A DNA stretch of 40,644 nucleotides. Source: Spirochaetia bacterium. GTDB lineage: Bacteria > Spirochaetota > Spirochaetia > Treponematales > Treponemataceae. Location of the stretch: assembly GCA_900769325.1 (NCBI GenBank), contig CAAGGF010000030.1, forward strand, positions 1-40,644, written 5' to 3'. The position numbers and the translations under genes are program-made. Shown one piece after another: positions 8,055 to 16,467 of the stretch. The notes beneath the pieces were generated by a model. The model had not been told where the DNA came from and made no database searches. It saw only the letters and a list, made by a program, of their open reading frames with translations. Position 1 is the first letter of the stretch, and every line of letters begins with the position of its first letter.

Positions 8055-9302
8055 TTAATTTTCTCCAAATTTATCTTCGATATGAACTCTATCAATTGAA
8101 AAGCCTTCAAGCCGAATTAAAAAATCAACGACCGACGCTCTTTGAATCGTTTTTGCAATATGCTGACCGTTTGTAATATACGCCACGGATTTCCGCTTTT
8201 CCCAAAGGGCACTGATTACATTTCCGTATTCTTTTGACTCATCGCATTTAGTAACAATAACAGATTTAAAGCCGAACGGTTCATAATTTCTTATTATATT
8301 TTCGATGTCCCTCTCTTTTGTAGTAGCACTTACAGCAAGAAAAATTTCAGGCTGCAGAACCGGAACATCAAGCATAGATTTTAACGCTCCGATGTGCATA
8401 GAATCATTAGGACTGTAACCGCTTGTATCAATGTAAATAAAATCAGCAGAATCTTTTACTTCAGAATACTGCCGTGCGACTTCTTCTGCATTTTGGGCAG
8501 CAAGAACAGTTGTGTCAAACCATTTTCCCCACCGTTCAAGCTGTTCGTAAGCACCGACTCTCATAGTATCTACAGTTATAAAATAAACTGAAGGCCTGTA
8601 AGTATCAGTTTTTATCTGATTAAAATCTAAAGCGGCAAGTTTTATAAGCGTTGTAGTTTTTCCGACTCCTGTAGGACCTACAATAATTGCAACATGCGGA
8701 CGACGGGAAACAATTCGCTCATGACATGAAATTGACTCTCCAATCCAGTCGACTACATAACGCTGAACATAATCAAAATCATCAAGTTGCTTCAATGAAA
8801 AAGTTTTTTCGATTTTTTCTGTAATCATCTGAATGTAAGAATTTGTAAAATCGTTGTTTTCTAAAAGCTCTTGAATTCTTTTTATTGTGTTGTGTTTTTC
8901 ACCAGATTTACTTTTGATTTCATCCAGAGCATTTAAAATTATATCAAGTTTTTCTGTCTGACCTGAAATTTTTTTATCTAAATTTGTTCCGATTGTATTT
9001 CTTATAATGTCAGTTTTATTTTTTTCAAAATTTTGAGCTTCAATTTTTGAAACCACAGGCTTTACAGGAACTTCAGGCTTTGACATGAATTTATCCTGAT
9101 TTTTTACCCTGTATTTAACCATAAGGCATTCTTTATGTATAAGACCGAAGAAACTGTCATCAAGACAACGATGCTTTTCAACGATTTCATAATCTTCGCC
9201 ATACAAAGAGAAAAGTTTTTCTTTTGCTGCCTGTAAATTTTTTTCCTTGAGAACTTTTATTTCTTCAAAATTTTCCTGATAATGCCGTTGCTCGTTTAAC
9301 AT
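8055..9302 (-). CDS. flhF: FlhF, SRP-type GTPase for flagellar placement
   Basis: A 415-residue SRP-family GTPase. An N-terminal basic, helical B domain (1-~130) is followed by the N and G domains. P-loop GPTGVGKT is at residues 209-216; further G motifs are TVDTMRVGAYEQL, the DTSGYSPND segment and TKCDESKEYG. Length is typical for FlhF. The ATG at 9302 has only a modest GGATGG ribosome-binding site and lies 18 bases after the flhA stop. Cooperates with FlhG downstream to set site and number of flagella. Confidence 0.95.
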   Translation of the reverse strand: MLNEQRHYQENFEEIKVLKEKNLQAAKEKLFSLYGEDYEIVEKHRCLDDSFFGLIHKECLMVKYRVKNQDKFMSKPEVPVKPVVSKIEAQNFEKNKTDIIRNTIGTNLDKKISGQTEKLDIILNALDEIKSKSGEKHNTIKRIQELLENNDFTNSYIQMITEKIEKTFSLKQLDDFDYVQRYVVDWIGESISCHERIVSRRPHVAIIVGPTGVGKTTTLIKLAALDFNQIKTDTYRPSVYFITVDTMRVGAYEQLERWGKWFDTTVLAAQNAEEVARQYSEVKDSADFIYIDTSGYSPNDSMHIGALKSMLDVPVLQPEIFLAVSATTKERDIENIIRNYEPFGFKSVIVTKCDESKEYGNVISALWEKRKSVAYITNGQHIAKTIQRASVVDFLIRLEGFSIDRVHIEDKFGEN

Positions 9303-9320
9303 ATAACCATCCGCAAATCT

Positions 9321-11465
9321 TTATCGTTCATCCCCGCTATTAATTCCGCTGTAACTGATTTCACCAAGAACTTCAAGCTGAATATCCCTTCCGCCTGCAA
9401 GAATTTCTTTATCAGAAATAACAATTATACCAGGGACTTCCCTTACAACTGCCGAATAAACCAGAGGTCTTATAACACTTGCACACATAATGACAGGAAC
9501 TAGATTATTGTTCCGAAGATAAGCAAGAACATCAGAAACATCTTTAATCCAAAGCCTTGAAGTTTCTTCATCAAAAGCTACAAACGGCTCAGAACCATCG
9601 TTAGGCTCAACATGATGATTTAAAATTTCTTCCGACCATTTTTGTGAAAGATTTACAACCCTCAATTTTTTATCTGAATCAGCATACTGAAGACAAATCT
9701 GTTTTCCGAGTGCCTCCCTGACTTTTTCTGTTAAAAGGTACGGATTTGAAGTAATTCCGCCAAAATTTGAAATAGTTTCCAGAATTGTAACCATATCTCG
9801 AATGGAAACAAGTTCTTTTAAAAGACCTTTCAAGATTTTTTCGATGTCGCCGTAAGAGAATTTTCTTGCATCTCCGTTTAAGACTTCGTTCACGACAATT
9901 GGATTTGTTTCTTTTACGGAATTTAAAAGAATTTCAACTTCCTGACGGCCAAGAATATCGGCAGCGTGATGGCGGATAGTTTCCGTGATGTGAGTTGAAA
10001 TAATCGTCGGCGGATCAACAACTGCATAACCTGCCTGCTCTGCTTCACTTCGCCTTTCTTCCGGAACCCAGATGGCATTCATTCCGAATGCAGGATCTTT
10101 TGTAGGCTCCCCTTGAATTGTTTCTGTAACCGATCCTGCGTCCATGCACATATAATGACCAAGCCTGATTGTAGAAGAGGCAACTTCAATTCCGCGTATT
10201 TGAAAACTGTAAACATTCGGTTCAAGGCTCATATTGTCTATGATACGGATTTTTGGAACAGGAAGACCGATTTCAAGTGCACATTCCCTTCGCATTCGGG
10301 TAATTCTTTCAAGAAGCTCGGCCCCTTTATCTTTGTCTACAAGAGGAATCAATGCATAACCCAACTGAAGCTGAAGAGGATCAAGAGGTGCAACAGAATC
10401 GCTTTCTGGATTTGTGCGCGACTGTTCTTTTTCTGACTTGATTTTTGCTTCTTCTTCAAGGCGTTTTACTTCTGATTTCTTTTTGTCTGAAGAAAGTTTT
10501 GTTCCGTAGAAGAAAATACCAATTGAAAGCGGGATAAGAAAAAGTGCCGTACTGTTGTGAAAAGCAATGGCAAGTGCAAAAACGACTCCACCCGTAATCT
10601 GAAAAATAACTCCATCGACAAAAAATTCTTTTGTAATTTTTTCACCCAAATTCTCTGGAGATTTATCTGCCGTTACAAGAAGACCTGTTGAAAAAGAAAG
10701 GAGAAGCGACGGAACCTGACTTAAAAGACCGTCACCGATTGTAAGCCGTGCATAAAGATTTAACGCTTCTGACCATGTAAGATTATTTTGAAGCATTCCG
10801 ACTAAAAAACCGCCGACTAAATTTATTACGGTAATGAAAATTCCGGCTTTTACATTTCCGCTTACGAATTTTGAAGAACCGTCCATGTTAGAATAAAAAT
10901 CTATATCGCGGCTTAACTGTTCTTTTAATTTTTTTGCTTCTTCTTCTGTTATATAACCTTGGGAAAGCCTGTTATCGATGTCAAACTGCTTTGTACTCAT
11001 TGCATCGAGCGTAAACCTTGCTGAAACTTCTGAAACGCGTCCTGCACCTTTTGTAATTACGACAACCTGAATGATTATGATGATTACAAACATTACAAAA
11101 CCGATTACAAGATTATCACCCGTTACAATATTTGCAAACGCCTGAACCATTGCACTCTGGGAAGAAAGATTACTCGAAGCGGTAAGTATAAGCCTTGTAG
11201 AAGAAATATTAAGTCCAAGCCCGAAAAGCGTAAACAAAAGAATAATCTGTGGGAACGAAGAAAGGTCTGATGCCCTTGAAGTATAAACGACAACGAGCAA
11301 CAGTATAATAGAAAGAGAAAGGTTTAAAGCCATAAGAATATCGATTACCATTTTTGGAAGCGGCACGATAATCGTGAAAATTATGAGAACGACTACTATT
11401 CCTATAAAAGGCTTTGTGGCATATTTTAAAAACTGGCCTTTCTGTTTGTTTTCCAAAGTCCCCAC
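9321..11465 (-). CDS. flhA: FlhA, flagellar type III export gate protein
   Basis: Integral membrane export-gate component, up to 714 residues. The N-terminal half (about residues 18-320) is a multi-span membrane domain. It includes the FHIPEP-family cytoplasmic loop signature SARFTLDAMSTKQ near 150-162. The C-terminal half is the soluble domain that docks chaperone-substrate complexes. The start is ambiguous: GTG at 11465 gives 714 residues but has no ribosome-binding site. TTG at 11456 gives 711 residues and lies a few bases behind AGGGTGG, which I think is the more likely start. It is the first gene of the unit. flhB, normally upstream in spirochetes, is not here. Confidence 0.95.
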   Translation of the reverse strand: MGTLENKQKGQFLKYATKPFIGIVVVLIIFTIIVPLPKMVIDILMALNLSLSIILLLVVVYTSRASDLSSFPQIILLFTLFGLGLNISSTRLILTASSNLSSQSAMVQAFANIVTGDNLVIGFVMFVIIIIIQVVVITKGAGRVSEVSARFTLDAMSTKQFDIDNRLSQGYITEEEAKKLKEQLSRDIDFYSNMDGSSKFVSGNVKAGIFITVINLVGGFLVGMLQNNLTWSEALNLYARLTIGDGLLSQVPSLLLSFSTGLLVTADKSPENLGEKITKEFFVDGVIFQITGGVVFALAIAFHNSTALFLIPLSIGIFFYGTKLSSDKKKSEVKRLEEEAKIKSEKEQSRTNPESDSVAPLDPLQLQLGYALIPLVDKDKGAELLERITRMRRECALEIGLPVPKIRIIDNMSLEPNVYSFQIRGIEVASSTIRLGHYMCMDAGSVTETIQGEPTKDPAFGMNAIWVPEERRSEAEQAGYAVVDPPTIISTHITETIRHHAADILGRQEVEILLNSVKETNPIVVNEVLNGDARKFSYGDIEKILKGLLKELVSIRDMVTILETISNFGGITSNPYLLTEKVREALGKQICLQYADSDKKLRVVNLSQKWSEEILNHHVEPNDGSEPFVAFDEETSRLWIKDVSDVLAYLRNNNLVPVIMCASVIRPLVYSAVVREVPGIIVISDKEILAGGRDIQLEVLGEISYSGINSGDER

Positions 11466-11694
11466 CCTGAAACATAAAGGTTATTAATTTTAATTGTACA
11501 TTATAAATTTCAAAAAAACAATAGAAAATTTATGAAGATTATAAAGTTCCGTTAGCAAGACTTTAGATATTCCCTCGAAAAATTTATTTTTAAAGCCGCC
11601 TAGAAACTAAAGTTTCCAAACTTTAGTTTCCAAACTTTAGCTTTCAGATATTTTTTAATTGTTAAAAAAACTCTGATATGATATATTTTCATCT
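11466..11694. promoter_or_regulatory. Divergent flhA/thiI intergenic region with candidate -10 boxes
   Basis: A 229-bp A/T-rich spacer between divergent genes. On the minus strand, TATAAT hexamers occur at 11500-11505 and 11538-11543, but neither has a good -35 at 16-18 bp, and I see no convincing sigma28 site; the flhA promoter is therefore unassigned. On the plus strand, TATGAT at 11677-11682 ends 12 bases before the thiI ATG, with only TTTAAT at a suitable -35 position. The palindrome/direct repeat at 11603-11640 lies between them. Confidence 0.4.
11603..11640. repeat. Palindrome with overlapping direct repeat, operator-like
   Basis: GAAACTAAAGTTT (11603-11615) and its exact reverse complement (11618-11630) are separated only by CC. 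The 15-base word GTTTCCAAACTTTAG then occurs at 11612-11626 and again at 11626-11640, a 14-bp period. The two-base centre is too tight for an ordinary RNA hairpin loop and no T-run follows, so a protein-binding site is more likely than a terminator. It sits between divergent flhA and thiI. Confidence 0.75.
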
Positions 11695-12861
11695 ATGACA
11701 TACTTAGGAAAAATCGGCGAACTCTCGCTTAAAGGCTCAAATATAAAAGAATTTGAAAAACTCCTCCTTAAAAATGTGAGGTCATCCTTAAAAAATCACA
11801 AATGCACAATCTCGTTAAAAGGCGGTCGGCTCTACATCGAATGCGAAGAAGACGAATCTTTGTTCGTAGAAAAATCTCTCCGTACTCTCATCGGAATTAC
11901 AGGCTGGGCAAAAACAAGAACATGCGGAAAATCAATCGACGAAATAAAACAAGCCGTAAAAGAAGAAGCCGTTTTATGTGCCCAAAAAGGTGCAAAAACA
12001 TTTAAAATCAATGCAAAACGCGCAGACAAATCTTTTCCGTTCAATTCTTACGAAATCGCATGCGAAGGTGCAGAACTTGCATATAACGAAAAAATTCTTG
12101 ATGTCGATGTTCGCAATCCTGATGTAACAATTTCAGTTGAAGTCCGTGAAAAAGTATTCGTTTACAGCAACGCAGAAAAAGCATGCCGGGGACTTCCAGT
12201 CGGTTCAAGCGGAAAAGGACTTCTCCTTCTTTCAGGCGGACTTGATTCTCCTGTTGCCGGCTACAGAATGATGAGGCGCGGAATGAAAGTAGAATGCGTT
12301 TACTTTCACTCATACCCCTACACTTCAGAAGAAGCACAAAAAAAAGTCGAAACACTTGCAAAAAAACTTTCAGAATTCGGACTTTACACTTACCTGAATA
12401 TAATTCCTTTTACAGATGTCCAGATGAAAATAAAAGAAAAAGCACCTGAAGACTGGACGACTTTGATGCTCAGAGTCTGCATGATGAAAGTTACAAATAT
12501 GCTCGTTCCAAAAGTCGGGGCAGACTGCATTATAACAGGCGAAAGTTTAGGCCAGGTCGCATCCCAGACAATTCAGAATATGAAAGTCACGGAACATTTT
12601 GCAGAATATCCGCTTTTAAGGCCTTTATGTGCAATGGACAAAGAAGAAATCATAAAAGATGCATATTACATCGGAACTTACGAAACTTCAATTCTGCCTT
12701 ATGAAGACTGCTGCGTTCTTTTTTCTCCAAAGCATCCTGTTTTAAGGGGAACAGTCGAAGAAGCAGAAAAAATTTATTCATCATTAGAAATTGACACACT
12801 TATAAAAGAAGCGTTTGACAATAGGATTATTAAAAATTTTACTTTTGGAGAAGAATCTTAA
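11695..12861 (+). CDS. thiI: ThiI, tRNA 4-thiouridine synthase (no rhodanese domain)
   Basis: A 388-residue tRNA sulfurtransferase: activates U8 of tRNA with ATP for sulfur transfer, and in many bacteria also supplies sulfur for thiamine. A ferredoxin-like region and THUMP domain occupy about residues 1-165. The PP-loop SGGLDS is at 180-185, and a C-terminal Cys pair is at ~339-340 in PYEDCCVLFSPKHP. The E. coli-type C-terminal rhodanese domain is absent, as in Bacillus-type enzymes that depend on a dedicated desulfurase. The ATG at 11695 has no Shine-Dalgarno; a TATGAT box ends 12 bases before it, so the transcript may be nearly leaderless. Its 3' end overlaps the convergent glycosyltransferase gene by 23 bp. 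Confidence 0.94.
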   Translation: MTYLGKIGELSLKGSNIKEFEKLLLKNVRSSLKNHKCTISLKGGRLYIECEEDESLFVEKSLRTLIGITGWAKTRTCGKSIDEIKQAVKEEAVLCAQKGAKTFKINAKRADKSFPFNSYEIACEGAELAYNEKILDVDVRNPDVTISVEVREKVFVYSNAEKACRGLPVGSSGKGLLLLSGGLDSPVAGYRMMRRGMKVECVYFHSYPYTSEEAQKKVETLAKKLSEFGLYTYLNIIPFTDVQMKIKEKAPEDWTTLMLRVCMMKVTNMLVPKVGADCIITGESLGQVASQTIQNMKVTEHFAEYPLLRPLCAMDKEEIIKDAYYIGTYETSILPYEDCCVLFSPKHPVLRGTVEEAEKIYSSLEIDTLIKEAFDNRIIKNFTFGEES

Positions 12862-13972
12862 CGATTTTTGAAGCATCAGTGTCAATCCTGATGTTTTCAA
12901 AATTCTTTTTCATTTTTGAATCAAATTCTGTATCGTTTAAAAGTTCATTGATTTTTTTATAAATCAGTTTAGGCTTTCTTATGTACCAGCCGACTTTATG
13001 AGTTACGGCAAACCTTAAATTTCCAAGTTCCTGATTGTGAATGTAACGGCATATTATTACAGGCTTTTTAGAAGAAAGAACTTCAAGCATTGTCGCAGGG
13101 CCTGCTTTTATTACGGCACAGTCAGAAATTTTTACAAGTTCATCTAAAAAATCAACAAAACCGTAAACATGAAAATCAAGACGCGGATAAGTTTTTGAAA
13201 GAATCGAAAAAGCGTGGTATTTTGCGATGTCCCTTCCGCAGATTATTGCGATAGAAAAATTATTACGCTTTAAAATACATTCGTTTATGATTTCCGTTGC
13301 TCCCGGAAGCCCTTCGCCGCCTCCAACTAGAAGAACAATTTTTTTATCTGGATTAAAACCGTGCTTTATTTTTAAATTTCTAATTTCTTCAGAAGAAATT
13401 TCGCTCCTGAATTTTTCGTTCATTATAAACGGAACTACCATAACATTTTTTTCCGGGACGCCACATTCTTTAACGGCAATTTTTTTTGCTTCTTCGCTGT
13501 AAACCATATAATTTGCAAAACGATCATAAAACCAGCAATGAGGAGCCGTAAAAGGATCTGTAACGATACATGTAAAATTTACTTTCCATGGGAGTTTTTT
13601 TATTACTTTCCGAATATAAGGAGTCAATGCAAAATGAAACGAAACGATATCTGTAGGTTTTTCCGCATAAATCTGTTTTTTTAAATAATTTACAGCTTCT
13701 TTCTCCAAAACCCTTAAAAAAAGAGTCTGAGTAAAGCGAAACTGAGCTAAATCATAAATCAAAGGGAAAAGCCCGTGAAAAAAATTGAGGGAAAAATTGT
13801 AACCCCTCTCAAAAATCATGTGCCCCAATTTATGCGGATGAAAACCGTTAAGCATTTTTATTTGAACGCTTTCATCTTCCTGCTTCATTGCACGAGAAAG
13901 AACTTTTGCCGCAGAAATATGCCCGGCTCCAGTATTCAGATAATAGAATAAAAACTTACGGTTTGTTCCCAT
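12839..13972 (-). CDS. MGDG synthase/UgtP-like GT28 glycosyltransferase
   Basis: A 377-residue GT-B fold enzyme of the MurG/MGDG-synthase/processive diacylglycerol glucosyltransferase group. The N-terminal motif FYYLNTGAGHISAAKVL is the family glycine/His signature (residues ~9-25). The central HFALTPYIRK and IVTDPFTAPHCWFY motifs are typical, and the C-terminal domain has VLLVGGGEGLPG and the nucleotide-sugar site SDCAVIKAGPATMLEVL. It probably glycosylates a diacylglycerol to form membrane glycolipid; donor and product cannot be read from sequence. AGGA precedes the ATG at 13972, 12 bases after the stop of the upstream barrel gene, so the two are likely an operon of envelope function. Confidence 0.85.
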   Translation of the reverse strand: MGTNRKFLFYYLNTGAGHISAAKVLSRAMKQEDESVQIKMLNGFHPHKLGHMIFERGYNFSLNFFHGLFPLIYDLAQFRFTQTLFLRVLEKEAVNYLKKQIYAEKPTDIVSFHFALTPYIRKVIKKLPWKVNFTCIVTDPFTAPHCWFYDRFANYMVYSEEAKKIAVKECGVPEKNVMVVPFIMNEKFRSEISSEEIRNLKIKHGFNPDKKIVLLVGGGEGLPGATEIINECILKRNNFSIAIICGRDIAKYHAFSILSKTYPRLDFHVYGFVDFLDELVKISDCAVIKAGPATMLEVLSSKKPVIICRYIHNQELGNLRFAVTHKVGWYIRKPKLIYKKINELLNDTEFDSKMKKNFENIRIDTDASKIVKILLQK

Positions 13973-13984
13973 ATAAAATCCTGT

Positions 13985-15670
13985 TTAGAAAGTGTATTTC
14001 ACACCGACTGAAAAATAATGATTGTACCTTTCTTTCAAATTTGCTTTCCAGGCATTTAAAGATTCTTCAACCTGTTCTTTTGTAGTTTCATGCCCTGTAA
14101 AAATATTGTTGTTTACGCCGTCATTTTTTATAAATTCAAAAAAGTATGAACAGCAAAGCGAAAGATTCTGATTTTTTGTTATATAAAATGCGTATTCAAA
14201 ATCAATGCTCCCCTGAATTATAAAGAGAAGCGATTTTTGAGTGAGAAAATTTGTATAATCGCAGAAAGTTTCAAGACCGCCGTCAGATGAATTCTGGCTT
14301 CCGTCGCTTACATATTTTGTTGAATTAAGGGAAAGAACTTCTTCAGCAGAAAGCGATTCAAAAGGATTTCCGTGGCGGATAAAAGAAGTCAAGGTTTTTA
14401 CGGTAAAATTATTTTTTGGTTTGAAATTCATGGAAAACGAAATTCGATCTGAATTGGGGTCGATGTTGAGTGCCATAGGAATTCCCATGTTAAGGTGATT
14501 TCTATAACCGAAAACTTCGCCATTATCGTAAAAAGTATATGTAAAAGGAGTTGCAATAGTATAATCGAGTTTTATAAGATTACAGAATGAATCAAGCGGA
14601 GAATATTCAAAACCGATTTGACATGCAGTTCGAAGCCCGGAATCAAATTTCAACTTTATTATGCTTTTTGGCTCAAGCGTATCGATGTTTAAATTGATGT
14701 TGAACTTAAGACAGTTTACAGGATTCCATTCAAACAAAAGCCCTGCAAGAACATTTTCATTAAAACCAGAAACATTTGCCATAATAATGTAAGGAGATGG
14801 AAGAAGATAATAAGGCATAAAAGAATTTGCAAAAATGGCTGTTTCATAGTAAGAAAGGTGAAGTTTTTTTGAAAAAAGCGGAAACCTTATTGAATGAAAA
14901 GCGTAATATTTTCCTAGAGAATATTTATTTTTTTCAAAAGGATTTTTAGATGCCAGAGCGGAAAGAATCTGAACAAAATCAAAATATTTTCCCGTATAAT
15001 TGTACAAAACATTAAGGCTCTGGTAGGCCTGATCGTTTAGCGTAACGCTCGAATCTGAAAAAGGTCCGTAAGAATTTTTATTTACACCTAAAGAAATGTA
15101 ATTTCGTTCCGTCCCGAATGAAAAAGATGCATTCAAGTCAAAAGTCAGTGCAAGATTTTCATTGTATAAAGAAAAACCGTCTATAATGACTTTTGACGAG
15201 TCAAATCTTCCGTACGGCATCAAAAGATTTTTATCATCATTTGTGTTGAACAAATTTAAGCCAGTTTTATATGAAAAGCCGATGTATTTTCCAAAATCAA
15301 AGTCACCGGTTGCATAAAAGTTTAAATCGTATTTTTCATTGTTTACGGTTTCGGCACCCTGAATTGAACGCAAAACTTCCTGAAAACCGGCTTTTAATGA
15401 AAGTTTCCAGTTTTTCCCGAAATATTTGCTGTAATAATATTCTGCCTTTTCTACATCACTTTCTGAATCAGAATCTAAAACTTTATTTAAAATTGCCTTT
15501 ACTGTATTTACTGGATAAGGTTTTGTCTGCGGAACATAATAAATTATTCCTTTTAAAAGCCAGCCTGTCACATCTGTGTAAAATTCGTCATCTGGGGAAA
15601 TGCTAACTTGAGAAAATGAGAAAGATTTTAAAAGAAGTGCAATAAATATAAAAATTAATTTTTTCTTCAT
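13985..15670 (-). CDS. Predicted outer-membrane beta-barrel protein
   Basis: 561 residues with a clear signal peptide (KKKLIFIFIALLLKSFSFS, cleavage near residue 20). A ~50-residue helical segment follows, then many alternating aromatic/polar beta strands, ending in a terminal aromatic residue (SVGVKYTF), the hallmark of barrel proteins inserted by BamA. I do not recognise a named family; a Wzi-like or general porin fold is possible. The ATG at 15670 has GGAT upstream and a TTGTAT/TATAAT promoter giving a short ~8-nt leader. First gene of a two-gene unit with the glycolipid glycosyltransferase. Confidence 0.78.
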   Translation of the reverse strand: MKKKLIFIFIALLLKSFSFSQVSISPDDEFYTDVTGWLLKGIIYYVPQTKPYPVNTVKAILNKVLDSDSESDVEKAEYYYSKYFGKNWKLSLKAGFQEVLRSIQGAETVNNEKYDLNFYATGDFDFGKYIGFSYKTGLNLFNTNDDKNLLMPYGRFDSSKVIIDGFSLYNENLALTFDLNASFSFGTERNYISLGVNKNSYGPFSDSSVTLNDQAYQSLNVLYNYTGKYFDFVQILSALASKNPFEKNKYSLGKYYAFHSIRFPLFSKKLHLSYYETAIFANSFMPYYLLPSPYIIMANVSGFNENVLAGLLFEWNPVNCLKFNINLNIDTLEPKSIIKLKFDSGLRTACQIGFEYSPLDSFCNLIKLDYTIATPFTYTFYDNGEVFGYRNHLNMGIPMALNIDPNSDRISFSMNFKPKNNFTVKTLTSFIRHGNPFESLSAEEVLSLNSTKYVSDGSQNSSDGGLETFCDYTNFLTQKSLLFIIQGSIDFEYAFYITKNQNLSLCCSYFFEFIKNDGVNNNIFTGHETTKEQVEESLNAWKANLKERYNHYFSVGVKYTF

Positions 15671-15684
15671 ATAGTTATCCGCAA

Positions 15685-15713
15685 ATTATACTTCTTTATT
15701 GGACGAAATACAA
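15685..15713 (-). promoter_or_regulatory. Sigma70-type promoter of the barrel/glycosyltransferase unit
   Basis: Minus strand: -35 TTGTAT (15708-15713), 17-bp spacer, perfect -10 TATAAT (15685-15690). The predicted start near 15678 leaves about eight bases before the ATG. The element overlaps the region that must hold the promoter of the divergent UDG-like gene, where TATGAT (15718-15723) ends 12 bases before its ATG. Confidence 0.65.
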
Positions 15714-15735
15714 GTAATATGATATTCTTTAGATA

Positions 15736-16458
15736 ATGACGCCTTTAGAAAAAACAAAAATTTACACGCTTTTAAAAACCGCCGACAGTTTCTTTTACGG
15801 CTACAATTCTCCTGACTTTCCAAAAGAAGACATTGATTTTTCAAAAAAAGACAATATTCTTCACCCAAATAAAAAAGAAGAATCTTCCGCGATTCCTTTA
15901 CAGATGGAAAATCAGGCAGAAAAAAAACAGGAAAAACCGTTCAACTTTGAAAACCTGAACGAAAAAATCATTCTGTGCAACAACTGTTCTCAAAACATAA
16001 GCGGCTCCGGGAAAAGCCTTGTTACTTTAAAAGAAAAAGCACAAGTAAAAGTTCTTGCCGTAACGGAAAAACCTCTCAATCAGGAAGAAAAAACTCTTTT
16101 AGAGAAGATGCTTTCTGCAATTCAGTTAACGAATCTTGAAAACTGCTATATTACTTCGGTTTTAAAATGCATTCCCGTTTTTTCACCGTCTTTTTCAGAA
16201 TACAAAGGCTGCATGAGATTTTTTGAAACTGAACTTCATGTAATAAAACCGGCTTTCATTCTTTCGCTTGGAAATTTTACGACATCTTTAATTCTCCATT
16301 CGCCTAAAAACAGCAGTTTCCAGGGAAAAATTCTTGATTTAAACGGAACGCCTGTGCTTACAACTTTTTCTCCATCAGAAATCTTAAAAAATTCTTCATT
16401 AAAAAGGCCTGCGTGGGAAGATTTAAAAGTCTTAAAAAGTAAAATCGAGGCACTTTAG
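15736..16458 (+). CDS. Degenerate family-4 uracil-DNA glycosylase-like protein
   Basis: 240 residues. The C-terminal ~165 residues follow the family-4 UDG layout: an Fe-S cysteine pair C81/C84 (CNNC), then YITSVLKC with C145 and GCMRFFETEL with C159. FILSLGNFTTSLIL and the terminal motif TFSPSEILK follow. The catalytic features are lost. The GExPG motif is replaced by VTEKP at 109-113, the glycine-rich uracil pocket that follows is missing, and the HPS/HPA histidine is Ser in FSPS. An N-terminal ~70-residue charged extension is unassigned. Probably an Fe-S DNA-binding protein rather than an active glycosylase, by inference. No Shine-Dalgarno; TATGAT ends 12 bases before the ATG. Just upstream of priA. 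Confidence 0.75.
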   Translation: MTPLEKTKIYTLLKTADSFFYGYNSPDFPKEDIDFSKKDNILHPNKKEESSAIPLQMENQAEKKQEKPFNFENLNEKIILCNNCSQNISGSGKSLVTLKEKAQVKVLAVTEKPLNQEEKTLLEKMLSAIQLTNLENCYITSVLKCIPVFSPSFSEYKGCMRFFETELHVIKPAFILSLGNFTTSLILHSPKNSSFQGKILDLNGTPVLTTFSPSEILKNSSLKRPAWEDLKVLKSKIEAL

Positions 16459-16467
16459 GATAAGATT

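Noticed and set aside
11209..11475. 88-residue minus-strand frame starting ATG at 11475 near the flhA start
   Set aside because: It reads flhA in the wrong frame; the flhA frame is clearly conserved.
11500..11543. Sigma28-type promoter for flhA
   Set aside because: No TAAA followed at proper spacing by GCCGATAA-like sequence; only isolated TATAAT words without a good -35.
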